64,000 bases of DNA from Myxococcota bacterium (lineage in GTDB: Bacteria; Myxococcota_A; UBA796). The notes beneath the pieces are model-generated. The model did not search any database, was not told where the DNA came from, and worked only from the letters and a program-made list of their open reading frames with translations. Both the position numbers and the translations under genes were made by a program. This document shows positions 19,013 to 28,067 of this stretch, one piece after another; positions within the stretch are counted from its first letter, which is position 1, and every line of letters starts with the position of its first letter. The DNA lies in NCBI GenBank assembly GCA_029251165.1, contig JAQXDW010000142.1, positions 1-64,000 of the forward strand. The letters are read 5' to 3'.

Positions 19013-19348
19013 ATGACACCCTGTCCCGAGTGCAACCGGCACCTGATCGCTGTGACTTCGTCCTGTCCGTTCTGCAGCACAAAGCTCACACGACGACCGA
19101 TGACCCGCGTGCTCAATGCCGTCGGCGCCACGGTGACTGCAGTGGTGATGGCCGCCTGCTACGGCATGGCACCGGAATTGATCACCTGCGACGACGACAC
19201 CGGGATCACGGACTGCGATGGCGACGGCTACTCCGTCGAGGACGGCGACTGCGACGACTCCGACAGCCTCGTCTACCCCGAGGCCCCCGAAGAGTGTGAC
19301 GGCGTCGACAACGACTGCGACTCCGAGATCGACGAAGACTGCCCATAA
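19013..19348 (+). CDS. Small zinc-ribbon protein with TM segment and MopE-type Asp/Cys metal-binding motif
   Basis: MTPCPECNRHLIAVTSSCPFC zinc ribbon, hydrophobic segment AVGATVTAVVMAACYG, DCDGDGYSVEDGDCDDSDSLVYPEAPEECDGVDNDCDSEIDEDC. Confidence 0.8.
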   Translation: MTPCPECNRHLIAVTSSCPFCSTKLTRRPMTRVLNAVGATVTAVVMAACYGMAPELITCDDDTGITDCDGDGYSVEDGDCDDSDSLVYPEAPEECDGVDNDCDSEIDEDCP

Positions 19349-20499
19349 TGAGCCGCCGCAGAGTCGTCGGTCCGGCGTCACACCATCCCCGATACGTCGT
19401 CTGGGAGCTGACCCTCAAGTGTGACCTGGCCTGCCGTCACTGCGGCAGCCGCGCAGGTCTTGCACGGGCAGAAGAGCTGAGCCTTGCGGAGTGTCGTGAC
19501 CTCGTCACGCAGCTCGCGGACATGGGCACTCAGGAGATCACCTTCATCGGCGGTGAGGCATACCTGCACCCCGACTGGCTGGCGATCATCGAGGCCACTG
19601 CGCAGGCCGGGATCCGTGCAACGATGACCACCGGAGCACGCCGGCTCACCGCTGCGGTCGCCCAACAAGCCGCCGATGCTGGCCTGCAAGCCGCCTCGGT
19701 CTCCATCGACGGCCTCCAGTCCACCCACGATCACCTCCGGGCCGTTCCCGGCTCCTGGCATGCCGCGATCGCTGCGCTCCAGCACATCGCCGATGCTGGC
19801 ATGTCGCCGTGCACCAACACCCAGATCAACCAGCTCAATCTTGAAGAGCTGGAGGCGCTGTGGGGGATCCTGAAGCAAGCCGGGGTCAGCGCATGGCAGG
19901 TCCAGCTCACCGGTCCGATGGGTCGGGCCGCAGACCAGCCCGAGTGGCTGCTCCAGCCATGGCAGATGCTGGAGCTGATGCCCCGGCTCGGGGCGATGGC
20001 GAGAGAAGCCGCCGGGCTCGGGGTGCTCATCCATGCCGCCAACAACCTCGGCTACTTCGGTCCCTACGAGACCGACCTCCGCGCGGAGCCGTTCGGGAGC
20101 TGTGGTGCGGGTCGCTATGTGCTCGGCATCGAGTCCAACGGCGACATCAAGGGCTGCCCCAGCCTGCCCAGCGCTCCGTACGTCGGCGGCAACGTCCGCG
20201 AAGCTCCCCTCGCCGAGATCTGGAACCAGCGGGCCGAGCTGGCGTTCGCTCGGAACCGCACCCGAGAGGATCTGTGGGGCTTCTGCAAGGGCTGCTACTA
20301 CGCGGACGTCTGCAAGGGCGGCTGCTCCTGGACAAGCCACACCCTGCTGGGTCGGCCCGGAAACATGCCGTACTGCCACCACCGGGCACTTGAGCTGAAG
20401 CAGGCCGGTCGGCGAGAGCGACTGGTCCGTGAGCAGGCAGCACCAGGAAAGCCGTTCGACTTCGGGCGCTTCGCGCTGATCGAGGAAGCCTGGGAGTGA
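19348..20499 (+). CDS. Radical SAM/SPASM-type maturase-like protein
   Basis: ELTLKCDLACRHCGS CxxxCxxC; C-terminal CGAGRYVLGIESNGDIKGC...CKGCYYADVCKGGC...CHH SPASM-like cysteines. Confidence 0.9.
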   Translation: MSRRRVVGPASHHPRYVVWELTLKCDLACRHCGSRAGLARAEELSLAECRDLVTQLADMGTQEITFIGGEAYLHPDWLAIIEATAQAGIRATMTTGARRLTAAVAQQAADAGLQAASVSIDGLQSTHDHLRAVPGSWHAAIAALQHIADAGMSPCTNTQINQLNLEELEALWGILKQAGVSAWQVQLTGPMGRAADQPEWLLQPWQMLELMPRLGAMAREAAGLGVLIHAANNLGYFGPYETDLRAEPFGSCGAGRYVLGIESNGDIKGCPSLPSAPYVGGNVREAPLAEIWNQRAELAFARNRTREDLWGFCKGCYYADVCKGGCSWTSHTLLGRPGNMPYCHHRALELKQAGRRERLVREQAAPGKPFDFGRFALIEEAWE

Positions 20500-20517
20500 G
20501 GAGACCAGGGAGTCGCG

Positions 20518-20537
20518 GCGCTGCGCCGGCGCAGCGC
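20518..20537. terminator. 20-bp perfect palindrome gcgctgcgccggcgcagcgc downstream of radical SAM gene
   Basis: Direct reading; 18 bp after the stop at 20499; no U-tract. Confidence 0.45.
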
Positions 20538-20719
20538 GATCCCACCCGCCCGCACGGTCCGCTGCAGAGACAGAGCACACGCTGCGCCCTCACCTCCACG
20601 CACCGCCTCAGCCCTGTCTCCGACAGGATGGCTGCGGTGAGGCGCGCGCCGCTCCGTACAGATCACTCCCTCTAGAGGCATGGTGTGAGATACAGTGTAG
20701 AGAATTAGAGGACTCTCCG

Positions 20720-21709
20720 ATGCGCATCTACACCGTTCCCCTGCTGCTGCTGCTGGCGTGCAGCGACTACGAGTTCACTCCCGCGTCCACAGTTCAAGAG
20801 GGAGACACCGCACCTCAGGTCGACACTGAAGATCCCCCTGTAGACACCGAAGAGCCTCCCGAAGACACCGCGCCGCCGCAGAATGTCATCCACACCGACT
20901 CCTGGGATCTCGACGAGGTGGCCGGGATCGACGTCCTCTTCTTCGGTGACACCAGCGGCTCGATGGCGACCGAGCTCACGGCGCTGGGCGGACAAGTCAA
21001 CACCTTCGTCGAGCGCCTCGTGACCTACACCGACCGCTGGCAGCTGCTCGCGGTCACCGGGCCGACCGGCTGCGGCGTCGGCGGCGTCCTCAGCCCCGCG
21101 ACCGCCGACTATGCCGCCCTGTTCTCCGCTGGGATCACCACCCCACCAGGAGAAGACGACGTCGACGAGTGGGGGCTGTACAACAGCGTCCAGGCGGTCA
21201 ACGAGAGCACCACGGGGGGCTGCAACGAGGGCTTCTTGAGATCGGATGCGCGACTGCACGTCATCTTCATCTCCGACGAAGACGACAACTCTCCTGGCTG
21301 GAACAAGGGCAACGCAGACTACTGGCAGGAGTACACCGAGGCCATCGTCGCGGCCAAGGGAGACGCCAACCAGGTCGTCTTCTCTGGCGTGATCGGCCCC
21401 GCGCCCAAGGGCTGCGACGGCGCAGAGCCCGGGACCGGCTATGCCGAGGCGATCGCAGCGACTGGCGGCGAGCTGCTGTCGATCTGTGAGTCCTGGACCG
21501 ACGAGATCGACCTGCTGGTCGATGCCTCCGTGGCGTGGCCCATCTTCCACCTCACCGAGATGCCCGTTCTCGGCACCATCCAGGTCTCCGTAAACGGCAC
21601 CGCTGCAAGCGGCTGGAGCTACAACGTCCTCGACAACACCATCGTGTTCAACGCATCGATACCGACCATCGGTGACTCGGTGATCGTGGACTACGAGCTG
21701 CTGGAGTAG
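20720..21709 (+). CDS. VWA-domain lipoprotein
   Basis: LLLLLACSDYEF lipobox, DTEDPPVDTEEPPEDT linker, VLFFGDTSGSMATEL MIDAS, HVIFISDEDDNS. Confidence 0.8.
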   Translation: MRIYTVPLLLLLACSDYEFTPASTVQEGDTAPQVDTEDPPVDTEEPPEDTAPPQNVIHTDSWDLDEVAGIDVLFFGDTSGSMATELTALGGQVNTFVERLVTYTDRWQLLAVTGPTGCGVGGVLSPATADYAALFSAGITTPPGEDDVDEWGLYNSVQAVNESTTGGCNEGFLRSDARLHVIFISDEDDNSPGWNKGNADYWQEYTEAIVAAKGDANQVVFSGVIGPAPKGCDGAEPGTGYAEAIAATGGELLSICESWTDEIDLLVDASVAWPIFHLTEMPVLGTIQVSVNGTAASGWSYNVLDNTIVFNASIPTIGDSVIVDYELLE

Positions 21710-21786
21710 CTGCGCGGCGCTCGCGAGCGCCCCTGGCCCCCGCCGAACACCACTTTGCTTTACGATCGCCCTGTGGTGCGTAGGGC

Positions 21787-22989
21787 ATGCAGGGGGGTGA
21801 AATGACCAGGGCGGCTCGAATTGCATGGGGAATCACCGCAGCAGCACTGGCAGGCTGGGCGGTGAGCTTCGTGCTGCCCGAGGTGTGGTGGGTCGTGGTC
21901 TTTCGGCATGCCTGTGAGGGCGCATTTGTCGGCGGCATCTGCGATGCGTTCGCCATCTGGAAGGTCTACAGCAAGGTCGAGACGAACTTCGAGCAGCTCA
22001 CCGAGGCGGTCTCCAGCACCGTCATCGACGACATGATCAAGCCCGAGGAGGTCATCGCCCAGCTGCAAGGTCGGCTGCACGAGCCTGAATTCGCCCGACA
22101 GCTGATGGGGCGGGTAGAGACGCTCATTCCCGACCCGCAGGCAATCGAGACGTTCCTGACAGACGCCTGGATGGAGACCCTCCGAGAGCGCTGCGTGACC
22201 TGGCTCATCGAGCTCGATGCCTCCAACACCCTCGCCCAGCTCGATCAGCACCCGGGCGGGCTGGCCATCCACCGGGATCCGATGCTGCGTGCCGGGGTCT
22301 ACCGCTGCCTGAAGCATGCCGCCGCCGACACCGAGCTGTCTGACCGGCTCTATCAAGGAATCATCGAGCAATACGGTCAGGTCAGCGCATTTGAGATTCC
22401 GGCCTTTCCCCCGATCAAGCGGACGTCCACCCCGGTCCCGCTGGAGAAGATCATCCGACGCGTCCTCGACCCTGAGACGCTCCACCAGCGGCTGCTGGAG
22501 GCCGTCGATCAGATGATGGCGCCGACGGAAGGTGGCGAGGAGCTGCCGCTGCGTGAGGTCGCGATGGACTACGCCCGTCGCTACAGCGATGGCTGGGTGC
22601 AGACCCCGCTGAGCAACCGCCGACTGCTCGCGACTCGCCTGGTCGATCAGCTGGTGCCGCCGCTCATCCACAGCATCTCAGAGGAGATCTGGTCCCACCG
22701 CAACGACCTGAACCGCATCGTCAGCGACGACATGCCGCTCAATGCCCACCCGGCCATCGAGTACATCTCCCTCGAGGTCAGCCGGCTGCTCACCGAGAAG
22801 CTCTCCGCGCTCGACGGACACTCTGCGGACCTGCTCGTCGAGCGCCTCCGGGCGCAGGGCTCTGGTGCGTTCCGGGAAATGCTGGAGCGCCGCACCCGAC
22901 CGGAGCTGGACTGGATCCAGGTCAACGGTGCCGGGCTCGGGCTGGTGCTCGGCACCCTCGCTGGAGTCGTCAGCGCGCTGCTTCACTGA
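21787..22989 (+). CDS. DUF445 family protein
   Basis: FRHACEGAFVGGICDAFAIWKVYSKVE...; two terminal TM segments; DUF445 layout. Confidence 0.75.
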   Translation: MQGGEMTRAARIAWGITAAALAGWAVSFVLPEVWWVVVFRHACEGAFVGGICDAFAIWKVYSKVETNFEQLTEAVSSTVIDDMIKPEEVIAQLQGRLHEPEFARQLMGRVETLIPDPQAIETFLTDAWMETLRERCVTWLIELDASNTLAQLDQHPGGLAIHRDPMLRAGVYRCLKHAAADTELSDRLYQGIIEQYGQVSAFEIPAFPPIKRTSTPVPLEKIIRRVLDPETLHQRLLEAVDQMMAPTEGGEELPLREVAMDYARRYSDGWVQTPLSNRRLLATRLVDQLVPPLIHSISEEIWSHRNDLNRIVSDDMPLNAHPAIEYISLEVSRLLTEKLSALDGHSADLLVERLRAQGSGAFREMLERRTRPELDWIQVNGAGLGLVLGTLAGVVSALLH

Positions 22990-22992
22990 AGG

Positions 22993-23748
22993 CTACCGCC
23001 ACTCGCTGCCGCTCCAGGTCTGCTCGACGGTGTAGCGCTCATCGTCTGCCGGTGAGACCTTTCGGGTGATGGTCCCGCCGTCGAAGGTCCACTTCTCGTC
23101 CCACTTGTCGTCACGATCCAGATCGATCTTCGCCCGGTTCATCACGCTGTGACCGTCGTCCTGGTACAGGTTGACCTTGAACGGCTGCCCCTTCGAGGCA
23201 TCCTTGATCTTGCTGGTTCCCAGGCTCTCTCCGGCACGGGAGCGGATGAACTGGTCAACCGGTCGGCCTGCGGTCTGGGCCGCTGGCGCGACCACCGCCG
23301 GTGCGCTGTTGGACCACGTCGCGCCATCCCAGTACTGCTCGACGGTGTAGCGCTCATCGTCTGCCGGTGAGACCTTTCGGGTGATGGTCCCGCCGTCGAA
23401 GGTCCACTTCTCATCCCACTTGTCGTCACGATCCAGATCGATCTTCGCCCGGTTCATCACGCTGTGACCGTCGTCCTGGTACAGGTTGACCTTGAACGGC
23501 TTGCCGGCGGTGACGTCCTTCTTCTTGTTGGTGCCCAGATCCACCGCGACGTACTGCATCACCACCACCTCGGGCGTGGCGCTGGAGGACGCGGTGACCG
23601 CGCTGGTCGTGGTGCTGGTCTTGACCGGCGCGACGACAGCCGGCGCTGGCGCGGGCTCCGGCAGGAGCATCGGACCGACAATTACTGCAGCAGCACCGCA
23701 GGTTGCCACACCGGCAGCGAGCATCGCGATGAAGGTGTTCAGCTTCAT
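22993..23748 (-). CDS. Exported protein with two near-identical repeats
   Basis: MKLNTFIAMLAAGVATCGAAAVIVGP signal/anchor; KPFKVNLYQDDGHSVMNRAKIDLDRDDKWDEKWTFDGGTITRKVSPADDERYTVEQ occurs twice. Confidence 0.75.
   Translation of the reverse strand: MKLNTFIAMLAAGVATCGAAAVIVGPMLLPEPAPAPAVVAPVKTSTTTSAVTASSSATPEVVVMQYVAVDLGTNKKKDVTAGKPFKVNLYQDDGHSVMNRAKIDLDRDDKWDEKWTFDGGTITRKVSPADDERYTVEQYWDGATWSNSAPAVVAPAAQTAGRPVDQFIRSRAGESLGTSKIKDASKGQPFKVNLYQDDGHSVMNRAKIDLDRDDKWDEKWTFDGGTITRKVSPADDERYTVEQTWSGSEWR
23021..23186 (-). repeat. 166-bp direct repeat, copy 1 (nearly identical to 23336..23501)
   Basis: tgctcgacggtgtagcgctcatcg...cttgaacggct; one visible mismatch between copies. Confidence 0.9.
23336..23501 (-). 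repeat. 166-bp direct repeat, copy 2
   Basis: 315 bp offset from copy 1, in frame. Confidence 0.9.
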
Positions 23749-23775
23749 TCGTCCGGCGAGGGGCATGGTTGGCTC

Positions 23776-24609
23776 CTAATGAGTGGGCATCATTCCCCGC
23801 TGCTGCGGGACAGTGCAATTGCAGTATCGATATGGACAAGGCCGCGCCTCAAAGGCGAGGGAGAAGTCCGGTGAGAGGATGCTGCCGAGGTACTCCTTGC
23901 GATACCGACGTGCAGGGTAGCAGCGCCAGGCCTCGCCGAGATGATCGACGATGAAGTAGCGCGCGCCCGCCCAGCAGGGCCGACCGAAGAAGTCCGGGGC
24001 AATGCGCCCGGTGTGGTTGTGCCCGCCCAGCGCCAGCAGCGCATCCTGCTCTGCGGCGGTGTAGGCGATGACCTCGCGGTCCTGCTTCTCTGGCTGGACC
24101 TTGAACCGAATGCCGGCCTCCTCGAACATCGCGGAGAGCCCCGGCAGCCGAGGGAGGTTGTCCCGAGTGGCGACAGCGGTGACGCACACCCGACCTGCAT
24201 ACTGTGGAGCCAGCCAGCGGAGGGTGTCGAGGAAGGCGACCGGATCGGCGTACTCCAGGTGCAGGCTCGCCGAGAGCAGCCCCGGACGCTCCGCCGTGTC
24301 CGCAGCAAACCGGGCGAGGATCTCGCGGCTGGCGGAGAGGTTGGTGACCACGCTCACCCGCATCCCCGCAGCGGCCAGGGCTGCGACCGCCTCTGAGAAG
24401 CCCGGGTGGCGGAGCGGCTCGCCGCCAGACAGCTTGATCTCCCAGTCTCCAGGGAGGCTGGTGAACGCCTCAATGAACCGGGGCAGGTCCCGTGCCCACT
24501 GCTTGCGGCTGTCCTTGAACCGCTGGGTGCAGTAGCTGCAGCGGTAGTTGCAGGTGGTGTTCATGTTCCAGGAGACCACCCCCTCCAGCGGATAGGGCGT
24601 GGCGCTCAC
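23776..24609 (-). CDS. Radical SAM protein (paralog of next gene)
   Basis: NMNTTCNYRCSYCTQR CxxxCxxC; KLSGGEPLRHPGF; C-terminal CPYRYCNCTVPQQRGMM; GTG start overlaps the 24606 stop (GTGA). Confidence 0.88.
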   Translation of the reverse strand: MSATPYPLEGVVSWNMNTTCNYRCSYCTQRFKDSRKQWARDLPRFIEAFTSLPGDWEIKLSGGEPLRHPGFSEAVAALAAAGMRVSVVTNLSASREILARFAADTAERPGLLSASLHLEYADPVAFLDTLRWLAPQYAGRVCVTAVATRDNLPRLPGLSAMFEEAGIRFKVQPEKQDREVIAYTAAEQDALLALGGHNHTGRIAPDFFGRPCWAGARYFIVDHLGEAWRCYPARRYRKEYLGSILSPDFSLAFEARPCPYRYCNCTVPQQRGMMPTH

Positions 24610-25451
24610 GGAGTCACTCCCTCGATCATCCCACGGTTGGCCGGCACGGTGCAGGGACAGATGGTGTACGGACACGGCGAGGGACCAGAGAACCGCTCGA
24701 CGGCACCCGAGAAGGCATCGCCCAGCCGACCCTGTCCGTGGCGCTTCGCCGTGCGACAGGACCACACTCCGCCGTCCTTATCGACCACCAGATACTCCAC
24801 TCCAGCCCAGCACATCCGGCCAAGATACGACGGCGCGGTGTTGGCCTCCTTCGGCCCCGGACGGTCACCGATGAGGGCACGAAGCCCGGCCTCATCCTCG
24901 TACGTCGCCACGCCGCCCTTGATCTTGTAGAGCTGCGGGAACCACTGCAGGCCCGCCGCCTCGAACACTGCCCGGCACGCCGCGGCCTCCGCCAGGCGCC
25001 CCGGCAGGACGACCTGATTGATGACCACCCGGGCCTCCAGATCGAGCAGATCGGAGAACCAGGACAGCTTCTTCGCGAACGCCGCCGCCTGGGTGTACTC
25101 GGTGTGGAACGAGGCGGAGAACACGCTGAGGCGCCCCCGGGTGAGGGCCGCAAACCGGTGGAGTGTGGCGGTGTCGGCGGAGAAGTTGGTGAGGATGGAG
25201 ATGCGATGCTCAGTGCGCGCCATCAGCCCCGGCACGATCTCTGCCATGAACAGCGGGTGGGCGAACGCCTCTCCTCCGCTGCACTTGATCTCCCAGCGCC
25301 CGGGCAGGGAAGCGAAGAAGTCCAGCGCCCCGTCGACCTGCTCACGACGCGGACGGCCCTTTCGGTACTTGCGAGACTGGATGCAGTAGGTGCAGTCGTA
25401 ATTGCAGGCCCCAGCGACCTGCCACTCGACCGTCGGGATGCGCTCAGCCAC
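24606..25451 (-). CDS. Radical SAM protein
   Basis: QVAGACNYDCTYCIQS; KCSGGEAFAHPLF; CPYTICPCTVPANRGMI. Confidence 0.9.
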   Translation of the reverse strand: MAERIPTVEWQVAGACNYDCTYCIQSRKYRKGRPRREQVDGALDFFASLPGRWEIKCSGGEAFAHPLFMAEIVPGLMARTEHRISILTNFSADTATLHRFAALTRGRLSVFSASFHTEYTQAAAFAKKLSWFSDLLDLEARVVINQVVLPGRLAEAAACRAVFEAAGLQWFPQLYKIKGGVATYEDEAGLRALIGDRPGPKEANTAPSYLGRMCWAGVEYLVVDKDGGVWSCRTAKRHGQGRLGDAFSGAVERFSGPSPCPYTICPCTVPANRGMIEGVTP

Positions 25452-26508
25452 CGATCACCCCACGCCACGCCGCCTCGCCGGCATGTTCGCGAAACCGCTG
25501 CGACCACTTCACGTTCTGCTCCAGCTTCCCGCACCGCTCGCAGCCAGCGAAGTAGCGCCCGGAGCGGAGGTGCTCCCGGAGCTTCTGCCAGCGGGGACCG
25601 CCCCAGAGGGTCTCGAAGTCGTCGGTGCGAAGCGAGCCGACCTGCACCGCTGTGTTGCAGCAGTACAAGACCTCCTCGTCCACGGTGATCCGGCAGTAGA
25701 CGTAGCCCATGAAGCAGCCGATCTCCGACATCGGTGCGGTGGCGAGGCCGCCTGCTGCGACCTGACGCTTGAACAGGTGGAGGTTGGTCTTCACCGACAG
25801 CGTCTCCGACAGCGCCTCGGCTGCCGGGATCCCCTCGGCCAGCAGCCAGTCCCGCTGCATCGGCGTGATCGCAGCGGCCTCGGTGCCCTCCGCGAGGCTG
25901 GCGAGCTTGAAGTTGACCCGATCTGCGGAGAACATCCGCCCGAACCGCACCATCTCGACCACCTCATCCGCCGTCTGCTGGCTGATGACCTGCACATGTC
26001 GGGTCTGGACGCCCGCCCGGCTCAGCCGGCGCAGGTAGCGACACATGGTGAAGAAGTCTCGCTCGGTCCAGCCCGGATGGAACGCGGTGTAGCTGCCCGG
26101 GCTCGCGCCCTGGACCCCGACCAGCAGGTTGTCCACGCCGAGCCCAGCGAGCCGATCGATGTCGGCAGCGATGAGGTTGCTGAGCATCGTCAGCGACCAT
26201 CCCTCCGACTTGACGCGCGCGATCATGTCGTAGATGTCGGGATGGGTCAGCGGCTCTCCCATGCCCGAGAGCACCACAGCCTCCACGCTGCCCATCGCCA
26301 CCAGCTGATCGACGATGGTGTGGAAGCGGGCAAGCGGCAGGCGGCGGCGCTTCCAGGATGCCGGGCGGGGGGTCGAGAGCAGCGGAGAATGATCCCAGCA
26401 GGTCACGCAGGCGGCATTGCAGCCGTTGGTGACGTCGATGTGTACGCTCTGCGGCCCCAGCCGGGGTGAGCCGGCGGCGATGCCCGCGAGCACCTCGGCT
26501 CGGCTCAT
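25444..26508 (-). CDS. Radical SAM/SPASM-type protein
   Basis: DVTNGCNAACVTCWDHSP; SGMGEPLTHPDI; C-terminal CCNT...CERCGKLEQN. Confidence 0.9.
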   Translation of the reverse strand: MSRAEVLAGIAAGSPRLGPQSVHIDVTNGCNAACVTCWDHSPLLSTPRPASWKRRRLPLARFHTIVDQLVAMGSVEAVVLSGMGEPLTHPDIYDMIARVKSEGWSLTMLSNLIAADIDRLAGLGVDNLLVGVQGASPGSYTAFHPGWTERDFFTMCRYLRRLSRAGVQTRHVQVISQQTADEVVEMVRFGRMFSADRVNFKLASLAEGTEAAAITPMQRDWLLAEGIPAAEALSETLSVKTNLHLFKRQVAAGGLATAPMSEIGCFMGYVYCRITVDEEVLYCCNTAVQVGSLRTDDFETLWGGPRWQKLREHLRSGRYFAGCERCGKLEQNVKWSQRFREHAGEAAWRGVIGG

Positions 26509-28067
26509 GTCCCCTCCAGGATCGCCAGGGTCTCTGAGACGCTCCGCCGCCCGTGCCCCTCGACACGAGAGAACTCTCGGAGCGCGTCGAACAGCTCGTC
26601 TTGCCCTGCGAGCCAGGCCGACACCTCCTCCGCAAACATCGCCAGGGAGAGCTGGCGCTGGACGGGGATCGCCCGCATCAGCGACACCGCACCCATCCAG
26701 TCCTCAAACGGTGACCAGCAGGAAAACAGCACCTCCACGCCCCCCAGCAGCGACGAGCCTCGGGCAGCCGGGAACTTACGGTGGATGGCATTGAGCAGGC
26801 TGAGCGCGATGTCGGTGGGGACGGCGCAGCGGTGGCAGAGCGCGAAGAAGTCGCCGATGCGCGCTGCAGAGACCCCCTTCATCAGCTCCTGCTGCGCAGC
26901 CCGGCGAGCGATGGCAGAGGGCATCGCCCCCGACAGAAGTCGAACCGCCTCAAGCCCCTGACTCAGCCCCCAGCCTTCTCCCTCCAGCTGGCCAATGAGC
27001 GACGGAGAGAGGATCTTCACCGCGCGATCGACATCCTCCGGCGGGCAGACCAGCGAGAGGATCCGAGCGGCGGCATGTCGGGCACCGTTGTCGGGCACCA
27101 GGCCACGGGCGGCCTCCGAAGAGCCGGGGTCCTCCAGGAGCGCCGGGACCGCTGCCAGGCTCTCCGCGCGACGTGCCGCGCCGGCCGCCACGGCGCGCGC
27201 GACCCGCTCCTCCTGATCATCGGCGATGCGGGGCTGCGGCAGGAACACCGTGGGCACCCCGGCGTACATCAGTTCATGGAAGCTGTTGTATCCACCGGCA
27301 GAGACCGCAGCGTCCAGCCCGAGGAACAGCTCCATGGGCACATAGCGATCAAGCCACGTGATCCCCGGACCGCGAACCTCCTCACCGGAGTACAGCGGGC
27401 CAGCGCCGACCACGACGTGCCAGCCCGACTCCCGCAGCAGCCGCACAGCCCGAGGCAGGAGCTGATCGGCCGCCCGGTCCCCGCCCCCGCCCAGCGAGAC
27501 GTACACCGCGCGATCCCCATCCGGGATCCCCAGCGCAGTCCGGGCGCGCTGGCGGGGCATGAGCTCCTCGCGTTCCCGGATGATGATCGGCCCGGTCTGT
27601 CGGTCATCGGGCACGATCCGGCGGTCGTAGAGGGGCAGCAGGGCCTTGTAGGCGTCGTCCTCGGCGAACTCCGGACGCACCCGGCGCTCGACCAGGACCC
27701 GGCACCGCGCCAGCTCCAGCGAGGCCACCAGCTCCCCGAAGCTTCCAGCGGGGAAGGTGTCGACGATGAGGACATCCGGGGAGAGCCCTGCGAGGGTGTT
27801 GAGCACCCAGGTCCGGGCAATGGCGAGGTAGCGATGTGGATCGATCCCGGCGTCTCGCATCATCGCCTTGGATGGCATCTTCAGCGACGGCACGCCCTCG
27901 CGACGGGCCAGGGTGTCGGCCTCTGAGGAGGTCAGCACCCAGCACTCGACCCCGATGTCCATCAGGGCACCGTAGCGGCGAATCCAGCGAAGGATCGAGA
28001 GCTGCCGGACAAGGTGCCCCATCCCCCGACCGTTGATTGCATAGCTGACGATGCACAGCCGGCTCAC
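26505..28067 (-). CDS. Glycosyltransferase, MurG/GT28-like
   Basis: INGRGMGHLVRQLSI, VYVSLGGGGDRAADQL, DAAVSAGGYNSFHELMYAGVPTVFLPQPRIADDQEERVARA. Confidence 0.85.
   Translation of the reverse strand: MSRLCIVSYAINGRGMGHLVRQLSILRWIRRYGALMDIGVECWVLTSSEADTLARREGVPSLKMPSKAMMRDAGIDPHRYLAIARTWVLNTLAGLSPDVLIVDTFPAGSFGELVASLELARCRVLVERRVRPEFAEDDAYKALLPLYDRRIVPDDRQTGPIIIREREELMPRQRARTALGIPDGDRAVYVSLGGGGDRAADQLLPRAVRLLRESGWHVVVGAGPLYSGEEVRGPGITWLDRYVPMELFLGLDAAVSAGGYNSFHELMYAGVPTVFLPQPRIADDQEERVARAVAAGAARRAESLAAVPALLEDPGSSEAARGLVPDNGARHAAARILSLVCPPEDVDRAVKILSPSLIGQLEGEGWGLSQGLEAVRLLSGAMPSAIARRAAQQELMKGVSAARIGDFFALCHRCAVPTDIALSLLNAIHRKFPAARGSSLLGGVEVLFSCWSPFEDWMGAVSLMRAIPVQRQLSLAMFAEEVSAWLAGQDELFDALREFSRVEGHGRRSVSETLAILEGT

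Noticed and set aside
19378-20580. 400-aa minus-strand ORF opposite the radical SAM gene
   Set aside because: Opposite strand clearly encodes the radical SAM protein with intact Cys motifs
20590-20680. Imperfect stem region (cctgtc-tcc-gacagg within larger partial inverted repeats) upstream of the VWA lipoprotein
   Set aside because: Stem is short and outer arms do not pair cleanly; not enough for a riboswitch call
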